A stretch of DNA of 64,000 nucleotides from Yoonia sediminilitoris (GCF_003058085.1 NZ_QBUD01000001.1:965559-1029558), one strand, 5' to 3'. Counted from the first letter of the stretch, positions 20,167 through 30,335 are shown. Translations and numbers: made by a program. The notes: a model not told the origin generated them from the sequence alone.

Positions 20167-21441
20167 TTGCTCGAACATGACCGCCCTGTGACAAGGGCCT
20201 GGGTGCTACACCCTGATTTGAAATCTGATCAGAACCGCAGGGACGCTGTTCCTGCGCTGGAAGAGGCCGTCGCACTTGCAGCGGCATTGCCCGACCTGCA
20301 AGTCGTCGGCTCTGACGTGGTGCGGTTGCCGCGCATTCATCCGGGCATGCTGTTCGGCTCTGGCAAGATCGAGGAACTGAAATCAGCCTTTCACGACGCC
20401 GAGGTTGAACTGGTCCTGATCGACGGGCCGGTCACGCCGGTCCAGCAGCGCAACCTGGAAAAGGCGTGGGGCGTCAAACTTCTTGACCGGACCGGCCTGA
20501 TTCTCGAGATTTTCAGCGACCGCGCGCGCACATCCGAAGGTGTGTTGCAGGTCGAAATGGCGGCATTATCCTATCAACGCACGCGACTGGTCAGGGCGTG
20601 GACCCACCTTGAACGACAGCGGGGCGGACTGGGTTTTGTCGGCGGTCCCGGTGAGACACAGATCGAAGCAGACAGGCGCGCGATTGACGAACAGTTGGGG
20701 CGCTTGCGCAAACAGTTGGCCAAAGTGGTCAAGACCCGCGAATTGCACCGCGCATCACGTAAGAAGGTGCCGTTCCCGATTGTGGCGCTGGTCGGCTATA
20801 CCAACGCAGGCAAATCGACCCTGTTCAATCGTCTGACCGGGGCGGATGTGATGGCCAAGGACATGCTGTTTGCGACACTTGATCCAACCATGCGCAAGAT
20901 CATCCTGCCTGCGGGGGATGAGGTTATCATGTCCGATACTGTCGGCTTTATCAGTGACTTGCCGACCGAACTTGTTGCGGCCTTTCGCGCCACACTTGAA
21001 GAGGTGCTTGACGCTGACCTGATCGTGCATGTGCGCGATATCAGTCACCCACAAACCGAAGAACAGGCGCAGGATGTGATGGCCATTCTGCAAAGTCTGG
21101 GCGTCGCCGAAGAAGCACCTGTGATCGAGGTCTGGAACAAGATCGACCTGATTGACGGCGATGCGCGTGATGCAATGTTGACGCAGGCTGCCCGCCGCGA
21201 CGACCTGTTTGCCATTTCAGCCGTCACCGGCGAAGGGCTGGATGCGCTGCTGACGGATATTCCAAACCGGCTGAAAGCCCCTCGTACCGAAGAGGTGCTG
21301 CACCTGGACTTTTCCGACGGGCGCAAGCGGGCGTGGCTGTTTGAACAGGGCGTCGTGACAGACGAAGCGCAGGACGACAGTGGCACGCAATTGACTGTGT
21401 TCTGGACGCAGTTGCAAAAGGACCGCTACGAGAAGCTTTAG
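20167..21441 (+). CDS. hflX: GTPase HflX
   Basis: 424 residues. An N-terminal HflX domain (about 1-190) with the GSGKIEELK segment is followed by a GTPase domain with G1 GYTNAGKST near residue 220, G3 DTVGFISDLP and G4 NKID. HflX binds 50S and stalled ribosomes and splits them under stress. The start appears to be TTG at 20167, two bases after the hfq stop, so expression is coupled to hfq. It converges with the penicillin-acylase gene with only 1 base between them. Confidence 0.95.
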   Translation: MLEHDRPVTRAWVLHPDLKSDQNRRDAVPALEEAVALAAALPDLQVVGSDVVRLPRIHPGMLFGSGKIEELKSAFHDAEVELVLIDGPVTPVQQRNLEKAWGVKLLDRTGLILEIFSDRARTSEGVLQVEMAALSYQRTRLVRAWTHLERQRGGLGFVGGPGETQIEADRRAIDEQLGRLRKQLAKVVKTRELHRASRKKVPFPIVALVGYTNAGKSTLFNRLTGADVMAKDMLFATLDPTMRKIILPAGDEVIMSDTVGFISDLPTELVAAFRATLEEVLDADLIVHVRDISHPQTEEQAQDVMAILQSLGVAEEAPVIEVWNKIDLIDGDARDAMLTQAARRDDLFAISAVTGEGLDALLTDIPNRLKAPRTEEVLHLDFSDGRKRAWLFEQGVVTDEAQDDSGTQLTVFWTQLQKDRYEKL

Positions 21442-21442
21442 C

Positions 21443-23908
21443 TTATCTGGCTGGCCGCAAGACAGAGACGCCGACGGCAGCGGCGCGTGCCAGATCGGGG
21501 TCGAGTGACATCGGGATATATTCGCCGCGCCGCCACAACTCGCCCAGATTGTCATAATAGCGCGACAGCGGATGGCCCGATTGGCCAGTGGCGGTGATAA
21601 AGACGGAACTGTCAGGGTCCGCAAAATCGTAAACGCCTCTGTAGCCCGCAGAATGCACATTCTGAAACGGTTGCAGGCCGGTGCCAGATGTCAGCCCGCG
21701 CTGCAACGTATGATCGCCGCCGCTGGTCGACTGGCGGATGTTGACGAACCAATGCAGCAAGGGCGCTTGCCCCAGAACCGGGTGATCATGTGTGGCCTGA
21801 TGGGCATCGCCCCAGCGCACGGCCTCGATCGCGGGGCCATGGTTTTCGGTGATCCAGATCAGCGCATCATCCAGTGCCTGCCGCGCAATGTCCGTGCAGG
21901 TTTCGACCGACGCGGACTGGATCACGTCACACCACACCGACGCGCCGTCAATGTCGCGGAAAACGCGCTCGATAAAGACAGGATTGGCGTGGGTGAATTC
22001 AGAGGCCAGCGGCCCAAGTTCATCGCGGATCAGCCGTTTCTGGAATTCGCGCACCCATGCGGCATAAATCAGCGGCTCTGGCAGATGTTCGTTCATCTCG
22101 CCGTTCCACGCCGACAGCAGGTCAAGTGCAGTCTGCCGTCTGCGTTCGGGCGTGCCCTGAAGGGCCGCGTCACCGGTAAACCATAAGTCCGCCCCCATCA
22201 GTGTGAGAATCGAGCGTGCGGCGAAACTGACGGTGTCCTGCTGGGCTTCGATAAAGCTGTCGCGGGTATGGACGCTGCGCGCTTGCATCAACCTGCGCCA
22301 GCGGTAAATCCGTTGCGTGTCGCCCCAATTGTAGGACACATGCAAGGGGAATTCGCGGTCAACGATCTTGTTGTTGGTGTTGCCCAGAATACCGCCTGTG
22401 GGATTGATGAATTCGGGATTGTCGATATAGGGAAACCGGCCGCGCCAGCGGTTTTCCGGCAGATAGCCAAAAGATGGATAGCGCCCCTTGCTTTGGTGCG
22501 CCTCGTCACGGGCGGGCAGGGCACCGATGGTCTTGAGCGCGATACGGTTGCGGTCAGCCAGCGTCAGGTTTTGCGAGGGTGCGATGAAATCCCGTCCTGC
22601 GTAGATCGCTTCATCAACAGTGCTGGAACGCATGATCCCGATGGCTGCCGACATCGAGGTATCCTTGTCGGTCAGCGCGCTCCAAGCCAGTGCTGTTACG
22701 TGTCCCGGTGGCGTGATGGTCCCCAGATCAAGCTGGTCGGGCGGCAGCACCGGGCCATTGATGGTCCAGCGCAGCTTGATCGTGATCGCGGCACCGCCTT
22801 TGACACTGATAATACTGTCGCGGGTCCGGAACGGCTTCCAGCCATCGATATCGCGATATTCGTCAGGGTTTTGCGGGTTCACCTCCTCAATCAGAATATC
22901 CTGATCATCGACATTGGCCGACGTCAGCCCCCATCCCAAGGCATCACTGCGTCCGGTCAGTACCAGCGGCATGCCGGGAATTGTGCCGCCGATGACGCCG
23001 CCACTGCTGAGTTCCAGCCGGGCCAGGTACCAGATTGTCGGTGCGGTCAGTCCCAGATGAGGGTCGTTGGCCAGCAAGGTAGCCCCTGACGCCGACCGTG
23101 CGGCATTCGCCGCCCAGGCATTGGACGCGCCCGCCAGCATTGGAGGCTTGATCGGCGAGAGCGGGTCGTAAGCCATGCGCATATTTGGCATATAGTCCGG
23201 CACGTTGGGGACCAGTGCGGCAAATTCGGGCAGCGCGGCGATGCCGCTGGTTGGGTCATCGGGCATGATGTCGCGCAGCCGGTCATTATTATCAAGGATC
23301 AACGATGTCCGCGCCCGCAGGACTTCATTCTGCGCCTGTGATGTCAGGGTCAACGCCATCAGTTTGAGGATCGCCAGCGAATCTGCTGGCTCCCAAGGGG
23401 AGATCGGATGGTTGAATAGCCACATTTCCGGTGCGCCGCGTCCGCGCGCGCCTGCATTAACCTCGTTCAACCATGCATTCACCCCGTCGGAATAGGCATT
23501 CAGGGCGATTGTCGTATCTTCGTTTTGTGCGGCCACGGATGCAACGGCATGGCCGTAGATATCCAACCGACGGATCAGCACGTCTGTCTGAATTTCAGAG
23601 GCGCCGAACAGTTCGGCCAAGCGCCCCTGGGCCGCGCGCCGGTTCAGGGTCATTTGCCACAGCCTGTCCTGTGCGTGCGCATAGCCTAGCGCAAAGAACA
23701 CATCTGCGTCTGTTTCGCCGAAAATATGTGGCACATTGGCGTTGTCGCGCACGATCTCGACCGGGGCTGTGATTCCCGTCACGGTGCTGGCGGCGTTGTA
23801 GTCGGGCAGGGATCGTTCGAAAAAATAATAGGCCAGAACAAGGGCGGCGACGACCAGGCAAATCAGTGCAGTGGCCAACGTGACCAGCCAGCGAAATAAA
23901 AGTGCCAT
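21443..23908 (-). CDS. Penicillin acylase family protein
   Basis: 821-residue Ntn-hydrolase precursor. A single N-terminal hydrophobic segment (residues 7-29) suggests export or membrane anchoring. The self-cleavage site and nucleophile is S262 in LAGASNAWA, preceded by an alpha chain of about 260 residues and followed by the beta chain with NDPHL and GLTSANVDDQD. Members cleave amide bonds in penicillins, N-acyl homoserine lactones or other acylated amines. The natural substrate cannot be predicted here; quorum-signal cleavage is one possibility in a roseobacter. Confidence 0.9.
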   Translation of the reverse strand: MALLFRWLVTLATALICLVVAALVLAYYFFERSLPDYNAASTVTGITAPVEIVRDNANVPHIFGETDADVFFALGYAHAQDRLWQMTLNRRAAQGRLAELFGASEIQTDVLIRRLDIYGHAVASVAAQNEDTTIALNAYSDGVNAWLNEVNAGARGRGAPEMWLFNHPISPWEPADSLAILKLMALTLTSQAQNEVLRARTSLILDNNDRLRDIMPDDPTSGIAALPEFAALVPNVPDYMPNMRMAYDPLSPIKPPMLAGASNAWAANAARSASGATLLANDPHLGLTAPTIWYLARLELSSGGVIGGTIPGMPLVLTGRSDALGWGLTSANVDDQDILIEEVNPQNPDEYRDIDGWKPFRTRDSIISVKGGAAITIKLRWTINGPVLPPDQLDLGTITPPGHVTALAWSALTDKDTSMSAAIGIMRSSTVDEAIYAGRDFIAPSQNLTLADRNRIALKTIGALPARDEAHQSKGRYPSFGYLPENRWRGRFPYIDNPEFINPTGGILGNTNNKIVDREFPLHVSYNWGDTQRIYRWRRLMQARSVHTRDSFIEAQQDTVSFAARSILTLMGADLWFTGDAALQGTPERRRQTALDLLSAWNGEMNEHLPEPLIYAAWVREFQKRLIRDELGPLASEFTHANPVFIERVFRDIDGASVWCDVIQSASVETCTDIARQALDDALIWITENHGPAIEAVRWGDAHQATHDHPVLGQAPLLHWFVNIRQSTSGGDHTLQRGLTSGTGLQPFQNVHSAGYRGVYDFADPDSSVFITATGQSGHPLSRYYDNLGELWRRGEYIPMSLDPDLARAAAVGVSVLRPAR

Positions 23909-24075
23909 GGGGCTCGTCGTTCCTCTTTCACGTTTCGCGGTTTGTCTCGCGAAATGCCGGTCCGGCTCGGATTTTTTTACTGTTTAACAGGGCCGCGCTG
24001 AAGAACAAGAATTGGTTGGGGCCTGCGTCCATTAAACCGGGGCCAGCTGGCGCGGCTTGTTACGGCAAACCGGAC

Positions 24076-24459
24076 CTATTTCGTCACAAGACACTGCCCC
24101 GTGCGTTTGTGCCCTCTGGCAATATCGCTGTACAGGGCATTGCCATTCGGCTGCACAACAAACATGACACGGCCCGCATCGACAGAAAACCCCCGCAGAT
24201 CACCCAAGATGAAGGGCTCCGCTTCAAAACGCCGGGCGTCAGTTTGCACCGTGGTGACTTTGCGGCGCGGTGGGTCGCGTTTGTCGACAGCATCAACAAA
24301 CTGGTTTCGGTCAATCGCGAAACTCACCTTGTGCGGGATATTCGCGCAGTCAGTCGCAGTCACACAGGGACCCATTGCGCAATCAAATGACTGTGCGACA
24401 GCCGGGAGTGCCAGCATACCGCTACAGAAAGCCGCAGTCAGGACAGACCTGATGAACAT
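24076..24459 (-). CDS. Secreted hypothetical protein
   Basis: 127 residues with a clear signal peptide (cleavage after about residue 22, AVA-QS). Mature cysteines are at about 27, 32, 38 and near the C-terminus (TGQCLV), which could form disulfides. A beta-rich middle part (RRFEAEPFILGDLRGFSVDAGRVMF) has no family I recognise. Its start lies 3 bases after the stop of a small membrane-anchored gene upstream, so the two probably share a transcript. Confidence 0.65.
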   Translation of the reverse strand: MFIRSVLTAAFCSGMLALPAVAQSFDCAMGPCVTATDCANIPHKVSFAIDRNQFVDAVDKRDPPRRKVTTVQTDARRFEAEPFILGDLRGFSVDAGRVMFVVQPNGNALYSDIARGHKRTGQCLVTK

Positions 24460-24462
24460 CGG

Positions 24463-24621
24463 CTACGGATTTATATATTCTTCCATGAAGGGCAAATAGG
24501 TCGTGAGGGTGTCGCGCATCAGTGCTTGCTCTGATGCATCTGCGTGGTTCTGGTAAATATAATAGAACGTCGCAGCTGACCCAAGGATCATCCCGAATAT
24601 GACAGTCAGCAAGAATTTCAT
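24463..24621 (-). CDS. Small single-pass membrane protein (52 aa)
   Basis: A short reading frame encoding 52 residues, beginning MKFLLTVIFGMILGSAA and ending FMEEYINP. Residues 3-22 form one hydrophobic segment, after which comes a polar tail rich in Asp and Glu. An AGG lies about 10 bases upstream of the ATG. The stop is 3 bases before the start of the secreted hypothetical gene. It is too short for family assignment; coding status rests on composition, the clear membrane segment and the tight spacing. Confidence 0.5.
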   Translation of the reverse strand: MKFLLTVIFGMILGSAATFYYIYQNHADASEQALMRDTLTTYLPFMEEYINP

Positions 24622-24730
24622 ACCGCAGTTACCTTATTGTTCTCAATTCCTTCGGGCCCCACGATTGGGCAGGCCCCTGTATGGACCAAACCATAGTTGC
24701 GACCAAACAGCCACCATTGTTTGAGCAGGC

Positions 24731-25855
24731 TCAGATGGACAGCCGGGACGCGTGGCTGCCGCGTTCGCGGTAGGGAGTGCGATCATAATGCGAACGGTAG
24801 CATTTTGAAAAATGCGATGGCGATGCAAAACCACAGGCCAGTGCCACGTTGATGACGGTCATGTCCGTTTGCATCAACAGGTTGCGCGCCTTTTGCAGGC
24901 GCAGTTCCATGTAATAGCGTTTTGGGCTGCGTGACAGATAGCGGCGGAACAGACGCTCCAGCTGGCGCGTCGACATGCCCACGTCACGGGCTAGTATGGC
25001 AGGGCTGATCGGGTCTTCGATGTTTTCTTCCATCATCTGGATCACGCGCGACAATTTGGGGTGGCGCACACCAATGCGCGTCGGGATCGACAGGCGTTGG
25101 GTGTCCTGATCTGTGCGGATCGCCGAATAGATCAGGATGTCGGCAATGGCGTTGGCCAGATCTTCGCCGTGCTCGTCGGCCACGATACTCAGCATCAGGT
25201 CAATAGAGGCGGTCCCGCCTGCGGTGGTCATCCGCTTTCCATCAATGACAAACACCGATTTGGTCAGTTCGATCTCGTCAAATTCTTCGGCAAAACTGTC
25301 CTGATTCTCCCAGTGGATCGTCGCTTTCTTGCCATCCAGCAGGCCAGCCTTGGCCAGCGTGTAACCGGCGGTACACAGGCCCGCGATCACCACCCCGCGC
25401 CGTGCCTCCCGGCGCAGCCAGTTCAGGATGCGCTTTGTCGTGGCATTGTGCACATTGATCCCGCCGCACATCATGATCGTGTCGTCGCGGTCGAGTTCGA
25501 TCAGACCACTGTCGGGGGCAAAATTGCACCCGTTCGAGCAGCTGATCTGATCGCCGTTTTCCGCAATGATCGTCCATGTATAAAGTGTCTTGCCTGTCGT
25601 TCGGTTGGCGATGCGCAGACATTCAATCGCGCTGGCAAAGCTGAGGAGCGTGAAGTCCTGCATCAGAACAAAGACAAACCGGCGCGGTTTGCCTGTGTGG
25701 GCAACTTCGACAATATTGGGGTCGGTGGTGTTCAAAAGGCTAATCCGCTTCGATGGATTCGAAGCCAGACCACAGCAGGTTTGCAAAGCGCGTTCAAGAG
25801 GCAATGCATCGGCCCTTTGCTTTGATATGGTGGCAACCTTGGTATGATTTGCCAT
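24731..25855 (-). CDS. GlxA-type transcriptional regulator (DJ-1/PfpI + AraC HTH)
   Basis: 374 residues. The N-terminal DJ-1/PfpI-like domain (about 50-230, with the nucleophile-elbow-like GLCTAGYTLA) is joined to a C-terminal AraC-type double HTH (about 275-370, RQLERLFRRYLSRSPKRYYMELRLQKARNLL-like and ALACGFASPSHFSKCYR). Relatives such as GbdR and ArgR of Pseudomonas sense amino or betaine compounds. The ATG at 25855 has an AAGGCGG ribosome-binding site; an upstream GTG at 25873 is less likely. The target genes are unknown. It is divergent from the DAHP synthase gene. Confidence 0.88.
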   Translation of the reverse strand: MANHTKVATISKQRADALPLERALQTCCGLASNPSKRISLLNTTDPNIVEVAHTGKPRRFVFVLMQDFTLLSFASAIECLRIANRTTGKTLYTWTIIAENGDQISCSNGCNFAPDSGLIELDRDDTIMMCGGINVHNATTKRILNWLRREARRGVVIAGLCTAGYTLAKAGLLDGKKATIHWENQDSFAEEFDEIELTKSVFVIDGKRMTTAGGTASIDLMLSIVADEHGEDLANAIADILIYSAIRTDQDTQRLSIPTRIGVRHPKLSRVIQMMEENIEDPISPAILARDVGMSTRQLERLFRRYLSRSPKRYYMELRLQKARNLLMQTDMTVINVALACGFASPSHFSKCYRSHYDRTPYRERGSHASRLSI

Positions 25856-25934
25856 TGGCCCGCCTTGTTTCACGGGTTATACGCACCCTACGATAGCGTT
25901 AACCCCGCTGTCCTAACTGATATGGAGCATGACA

Positions 25935-27305
25935 ATGACCGACTGGCAAAAATCTGACTGGCGCAACAAGCCGCGGGTGCAGATGCCTGACTATACTGAT
26001 GCAGCCGCCCTCAGCGCTGTTGAAGCGCGTCTCGCCAGTTATCCACCCCTCGTGTTCGCAGGCGAAGCACGCAAGCTGAAAGCGGAACTGGCTGCCGTCA
26101 GCCGTGGCGAGGCGTTCTTGCTGCAAGGTGGCGATTGTGCCGAAAGCTTTGCCGAGTTTGGTGCCGACAGCATCCGGGATACGTTCAAGGTCATGCTGCA
26201 AATGGCGATGGTTCTGACCTATGGTGCGAAAGTGCCTGTTGTGAAGGTCGGACGTATGGCAGGCCAGATGGCCAAGCCACGCTCTGCCCCGACTGAAACG
26301 GTGGATGGCGTGGAACTGCCAAGCTACCGCGGCGATATCATCAACGGCTTTGATTTCACGCCTGACAGCCGGATTCCCGACCCCGAGCGGATGTTGCAGG
26401 CCTATTTGCAGGCCGCTGCGACACTGAACCTGTTGCGCGCCTTTTCGACCGGTGGCTATGCCAATGTGCATGATGTCCATAAGTGGACGCTGGGCTTTAC
26501 CGATATGAATGAAGTCAGCAAATACAGCGAAATGGCGGCACGAATCAGCGACACGCTTGATTTCATGCAGGCTGCGGGACTGAGCACGGATCATAACCAC
26601 GAGTTGCAGACCGTCGATTTCTACACCAGCCACGAAGCCTTGTTGCTGGAGTATGAAGAGGCGCTTTGCCGGCTTGATTCGACGTCAGGCAAGTGGCTGG
26701 CCGGGTCCGGGCATATGATCTGGATCGGCGACCGCACACGCCAGCCTGACGGTGCCCATGTGGAATTCTGCAAGGGTGTGCAAAACCCGATTGGCCTGAA
26801 ATGCGGGCCAAGCATGACCTCCGGGCATCTCAAATCGCTGATGGCCAGCCTGAACCCCGACAATGAAGCAGGCCGGTTGACCTTGATCTCCCGTTTCGGC
26901 GCGGGGTCAGTGGGCGAGCATCTGCCACGTCTGATCAAGGCCGTGCAAGAAGAGGGTGCCAATGTGGTGTGGACCTGTGACGCGATGCATGGCAACACGA
27001 TCAAGTCATCCACGGGCTACAAGACGCGTCCTTTTGAAAGCGTGCTGCGTGAGGTCAAGGAATTCTTTGCTGTGCATAATGCCGAAGGCACTGTCCCTGG
27101 TGGGGTTCATTTCGAAATGACGGGGAAGGACGTGACTGAATGTACCGGTGGCGTGCGCGCCGTTACGGACGAGGACCTGTCAGACCGTTACCATACCGCC
27201 TGTGACCCGCGGCTGAATGCGTCACAATCTCTGGAGCTGGCGTTTTTGGTCTCTGAAGAACTGTCCGCGCGCCGGACATCGATGTTGCAGGCAAAAGCTG
27301 GATAA
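25935..27305 (+). CDS. aroG: Class II DAHP synthase
   Basis: 456 residues. Catalyses phosphoenolpyruvate plus erythrose 4-phosphate to DAHP, the first step of the shikimate pathway. Plant/actinobacterial-type (class II) features: [14 protein letters not shown] near residue 60, [12 protein letters not shown] near 110, and [15 protein letters not shown] and [10 protein letters not shown] towards the C-terminus. The ATG at 25935 is chosen because a GGAG lies 7 bases upstream; the in-frame ATG at 25929 is too close to it. A strong terminator follows. Confidence 0.95.
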   Translation: MTDWQKSDWRNKPRVQMPDYTDAAALSAVEARLASYPPLVFAGEARKLKAELAAVSRGEAFLLQGGDCAESFAEFGADSIRDTFKVMLQMAMVLTYGAKVPVVKVGRMAGQMAKPRSAPTETVDGVELPSYRGDIINGFDFTPDSRIPDPERMLQAYLQAAATLNLLRAFSTGGYANVHDVHKWTLGFTDMNEVSKYSEMAARISDTLDFMQAAGLSTDHNHELQTVDFYTSHEALLLEYEEALCRLDSTSGKWLAGSGHMIWIGDRTRQPDGAHVEFCKGVQNPIGLKCGPSMTSGHLKSLMASLNPDNEAGRLTLISRFGAGSVGEHLPRLIKAVQEEGANVVWTCDAMHGNTIKSSTGYKTRPFESVLREVKEFFAVHNAEGTVPGGVHFEMTGKDVTECTGGVRAVTDEDLSDRYHTACDPRLNASQSLELAFLVSEELSARRTSMLQAKAG

Positions 27306-27324
27306 TTCCAACGATCACAGCAAG

Positions 27325-27352
27325 AAAAGGCCGCTTTGCAGCGGCCTTTTTT
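27325..27352 (+). terminator. Rho-independent terminator of the DAHP synthase gene
   Basis: A 10-base perfect stem (AAAAGGCCGC with GCGGCCTTTT) around the loop TTTGCA, running into a T tract. It starts about 20 bases after the stop codon. Confidence 0.92.
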
Positions 27353-27430
27353 CATTGTGAAACATGTATTTGGTATCAAGCGCCCTGATCGCGTACAGTG
27401 CACCACACAGCATTTTACCGTGAGGTCACT

Positions 27431-28072
27431 TTAGCCGTTGTTCACAACCAGTCTCAGGAAAGGCGCCTTGCGTTCTGTTGCAGGCTCCGGGCTTTTGTGG
27501 ACAAGAGGCTGAACGCTGGCCAGTTGCAGTCCAAGCGTTTCATGGCGAATACGCGCGCCTTTGGTGATTTCGAACCGACGTGGGCGTGAACCTGCCTCTC
27601 CTTCTGTCACGATCGCCCCAAGGATGCGGGTTGTTTCGCCCTTGTCGTCGCGTAACGGCAGCAACAGCATCGTGCCGGTCAAATGCGACCGGATCAGTGA
27701 CCCCTGAGAATTCAGTGGAACGCTGATGATTGCAGGTTCGGAAAAGGCGGCTTCGACCAGCTTGGCGATTTCGTCACGTGCACTTGGGTCAAAGAAGGTG
27801 CTGAGTGGCATGCCACGGGCATCCATCTTGAGCAGGTCATGCAGGCTTTGGCCAGCGACACGCATGCGGGCAATCCCCGGTGCGACCCGCTGCAAAATGA
27901 AAGCATGGGGCAGGGCTGCATCAATCTGGCTGGGCTCGATGTCATTGCGTGATGGCACCGACTGTGCATGACGCAGGGCTCTCCAATAACGCTCGAGGCT
28001 TTCAAGCGTTGGATTGCCTACTCCGGGCAGGTCAGCTTTGCGGCGCTGCGGGTTATCTTCGACGATCTTCAT
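27431..28072 (-). CDS. PAS-domain protein (PAS_5 family)
   Basis: 213 residues. One PAS-like domain (about 15-150; LESLERYWRALR, FILQRVAPGIARMRVAGQSLHDLL, LLLPLRDDKG) with a divergent tail and no kinase or output domain. It belongs to the alphaproteobacterial single-PAS group; the Caulobacter protein MopJ, which acts on CtrA, is of this general type, but equivalence is inference. The ATG at 28072 has GAGG 5 bases upstream; an upstream in-frame start at 28150 adds 26 residues and cannot be excluded. A CtrA-like motif lies in its promoter region. Confidence 0.78.
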   Translation of the reverse strand: MKIVEDNPQRRKADLPGVGNPTLESLERYWRALRHAQSVPSRNDIEPSQIDAALPHAFILQRVAPGIARMRVAGQSLHDLLKMDARGMPLSTFFDPSARDEIAKLVEAAFSEPAIISVPLNSQGSLIRSHLTGTMLLLPLRDDKGETTRILGAIVTEGEAGSRPRRFEITKGARIRHETLGLQLASVQPLVHKSPEPATERKAPFLRLVVNNG

Positions 28073-28165
28073 TTCGACCTCAACTTTCGCTGTGGGTGCA
28101 TCATTTGATGCAAAACCAATTTGTATCTTTAAAGAGTTTTTAACAAACATTACTCACGAGTTCAC

Positions 28166-28180
28166 TTAACAAAGTATTAA
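28166..28180. promoter_or_regulatory. CtrA-like site (TTAA-N7-TTAA)
   Basis: TTAACAAAGTATTAA matches the full CtrA consensus TTAA-N7-TTAA, and a further TTAA follows 4 bases later. It sits in the 193-base divergent region between the PAS gene and yicC, 94 bases upstream of the PAS start used here and 86 bases from yicC. The surrounding region is AT-rich, so a chance match is possible. Confidence 0.45.
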
Positions 28181-28265
28181 TGGGTTAATTCGGGTAGAGA
28201 GCCAAAGGTTGCGCATGGTCGGGATTCTACCATAACAGCACAGGCGCAACGACAGTGACGAGGTC

Positions 28266-29159
28266 ATGATGACGAACTCGATGACAGCATTTGCCAGCAG
28301 GACGGGTGCGATGGGCACGATCACCTGGGCATGGGAAATGCGGGGTGTGAATGCGCGCGGCCTGGATCTGCGTTTGCGTCTGCCCGAAGGTATCGAAGGG
28401 TTGGAGGCCGCTTTGCGTGCCGCGCTTTCAAAGTCGCTGGCTCGGGGCAATATTACCGTCAACCTGCGCCTGTCCCGCGAAGAAACCGGCGGCACCTATG
28501 CCTTGGACGAACAGCAACTTGATAGCGTGCTGCGCGCGTTGGATGCGGTACAGGAACGGGCATTTGCGATGGGTGTGACGTTGGGCCAGCCCACTGCGGC
28601 TGACGTCCTGTCGCAGCGCGGTGTGCTTGTTCCCGCCAAATCGGATGACCAATCACAGGCGCTTGCAGCGGCACTCATCGCCGACATTACGCCGCTGATT
28701 GCGGATTTCATCAAGATGCGCGAGGCCGAAGGCGACGCGCTCCATGCCGTCTTGCTGGATCAACTTTCGCAGATCGAGACGCTGACAGCGGCCGCCTCCG
28801 GCGCTGCCGCAGACCGGGGCCCGCAGGTCAGGGAAAACCTGACGCGGGCATTGCGTCGGGTGCTGGAAGATGTGGCCGAGATCGAAGAATCCCGCGTCGC
28901 ACAGGAGCTTGCCCTGTTGGCTGTAAAATCGGACGTGACAGAGGAAATCGACAGGCTCGGGGCGCATGTTGCGGCGGCACGTGACTTATTGTCAAACGGA
29001 TCACCCGCAGGCCGCAAACTGGATTTTCTTGCACAGGAATTCAACCGGGAAGCCAATACGTTGTGTGCCAAGGCGCAGTCGGCGCCGCTCACCGCCATTG
29101 GTCTTGATCTCAAGGCTGTGATCGACCAGATGCGCGAACAAATTCAAAATGTGGAGTAA
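28266..29159 (+). CDS. yicC: YicC/YloC family endoribonuclease
   Basis: 297 residues. N-terminal YicC domain starting NSMTAFASRTG, followed by the characteristic EMRGVNARGLDLRLRLP, and a C-terminal DUF1732 domain ending KAVIDQMREQIQNVE. E. coli YicC is reported as an endoribonuclease affecting small-RNA turnover. yicC-gmk linkage is widespread. A GAGG lies just upstream of the start. gmk begins 3 bases after its stop. Confidence 0.92.
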   Translation: MMTNSMTAFASRTGAMGTITWAWEMRGVNARGLDLRLRLPEGIEGLEAALRAALSKSLARGNITVNLRLSREETGGTYALDEQQLDSVLRALDAVQERAFAMGVTLGQPTAADVLSQRGVLVPAKSDDQSQALAAALIADITPLIADFIKMREAEGDALHAVLLDQLSQIETLTAAASGAAADRGPQVRENLTRALRRVLEDVAEIEESRVAQELALLAVKSDVTEEIDRLGAHVAAARDLLSNGSPAGRKLDFLAQEFNREANTLCAKAQSAPLTAIGLDLKAVIDQMREQIQNVE

Positions 29160-29162
29160 CGC

Positions 29163-29801
29163 ATGTCCCGTCGTGGTCTTTTGATTATCCTGTCGTCACC
29201 ATCGGGGGCGGGGAAATCCACGCTTGCGGGCCGGTTGCGCCAATGGGACGACACGCTGCAATTTTCCGTGTCAGCCACGACCCGCGCCCCCCGTCCGGGC
29301 GAAGTGAACGGCCAGGACTATTACTTTTCCAGCGTTGCCGACTTTCAGGATCAGGTCGCCGCAGGTGACATGCTGGAACATGCACGGGTGTTCGAAAACT
29401 ACTACGGATCCCCCAAGGGCCCTGTCAAAACCGCGATCGAAAGCGGCCGTGACGTGCTTTTTGATATCGACTGGCAAGGTGCACAGCAGATCAAGAACTC
29501 TGACCTGCAAGAGCATGTGCTGTCGATCTTCATTCTGCCGCCGTCCATCAAAGAGTTGCACCGCAGGCTGGTCAGCCGTGGTCAGGATGCCCCTGAAGTG
29601 ATTGAGAAGCGGATGCAAAAAAGCTGGGATGAAATCAGCCATTGGGACGGGTATGATTACGTATTGGTGAATGATGATCTGGACACGACCGAGGACAGGC
29701 TCAAGACGATCATCGCCGCCGAACGGCTGCGCCGGCCGCAACAGCCGCATCTGGTCGACCACGTGCGCAAGCTGCAATCAGAGTTTGGAGACAGACCATG
29801 A
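29163..29801 (+). CDS. gmk: Guanylate kinase
   Basis: 212 residues. Phosphorylates GMP to GDP with ATP. P-loop [10 protein letters not shown] near residue 11, GMP-binding [17 protein letters not shown], and the lid [18 protein letters not shown]. It overlaps the carbonic anhydrase gene by 4 bases. Confidence 0.97.
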   Translation: MSRRGLLIILSSPSGAGKSTLAGRLRQWDDTLQFSVSATTRAPRPGEVNGQDYYFSSVADFQDQVAAGDMLEHARVFENYYGSPKGPVKTAIESGRDVLFDIDWQGAQQIKNSDLQEHVLSIFILPPSIKELHRRLVSRGQDAPEVIEKRMQKSWDEISHWDGYDYVLVNDDLDTTEDRLKTIIAAERLRRPQQPHLVDHVRKLQSEFGDRP

Positions 29802-30319
29802 CACTTTATATGCTGGGTAACAGGACCCCCGAGGTGGCCGACGACGCATGGGTTGCGCCGGGCTGTCATATCATTGGCCGGGTCAGGCTGGGGCCGCTTG
29901 CGTCGGTCTGGTTTGGCAGTACCCTGCGAGGAGACAACGAACTGATCGATGTGGGCGAGGGGAGCAATATTCAGGAAAACGCAGTGTTGCATACAGATAT
30001 GGGCTATCCGCTGACCATAGGGACCGGATGCACCATTGGTCACAAGGCCATGCTGCATGGTTGCACGATTGGCAACAACAGCCTGATCGGGATGGGGGCT
30101 ACTGTTCTGAACGGTGCCGTGATTGGGGAAAATTGCCTGATCGGGGCCGGAGCGCTGATTACCGAAGGCAAACAAATCCCCTATGGTTCATTGGTGATGG
30201 GCGCTCCCGGTAAGGTGGTGCGTGAATTGGACGAGGCTGCGATCAATGCGCTCAGGGCATCTGCACTGAACTACCAGCAGAATGCCGCAAGATTCCGAAA
30301 GGACCTGAAGGCCATTTGA
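29798..30319 (+). CDS. Gamma-class carbonic anhydrase family protein
   Basis: 173 residues forming a left-handed beta-helix of hexapeptide repeats (for example [19 protein letters not shown]). The three zinc-ligand histidines appear in NAVLHTD, TIGHKA and MLHGC. The C-terminal alpha-helix packs on the trimer. Members interconvert CO2 and bicarbonate or act as structural relatives. It is coupled to gmk by a 4-base overlap. Confidence 0.9.
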   Translation: MTLYMLGNRTPEVADDAWVAPGCHIIGRVRLGPLASVWFGSTLRGDNELIDVGEGSNIQENAVLHTDMGYPLTIGTGCTIGHKAMLHGCTIGNNSLIGMGATVLNGAVIGENCLIGAGALITEGKQIPYGSLVMGAPGKVVRELDEAAINALRASALNYQQNAARFRKDLKAI

Positions 30320-30335
30320 GCCAGTGCAGATGGCG

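Noticed and set aside
22268..23089. 273-residue forward frame inside the penicillin acylase gene
   Set aside because: Lies wholly within a recognised gene and has no family motif or ribosome-binding site.
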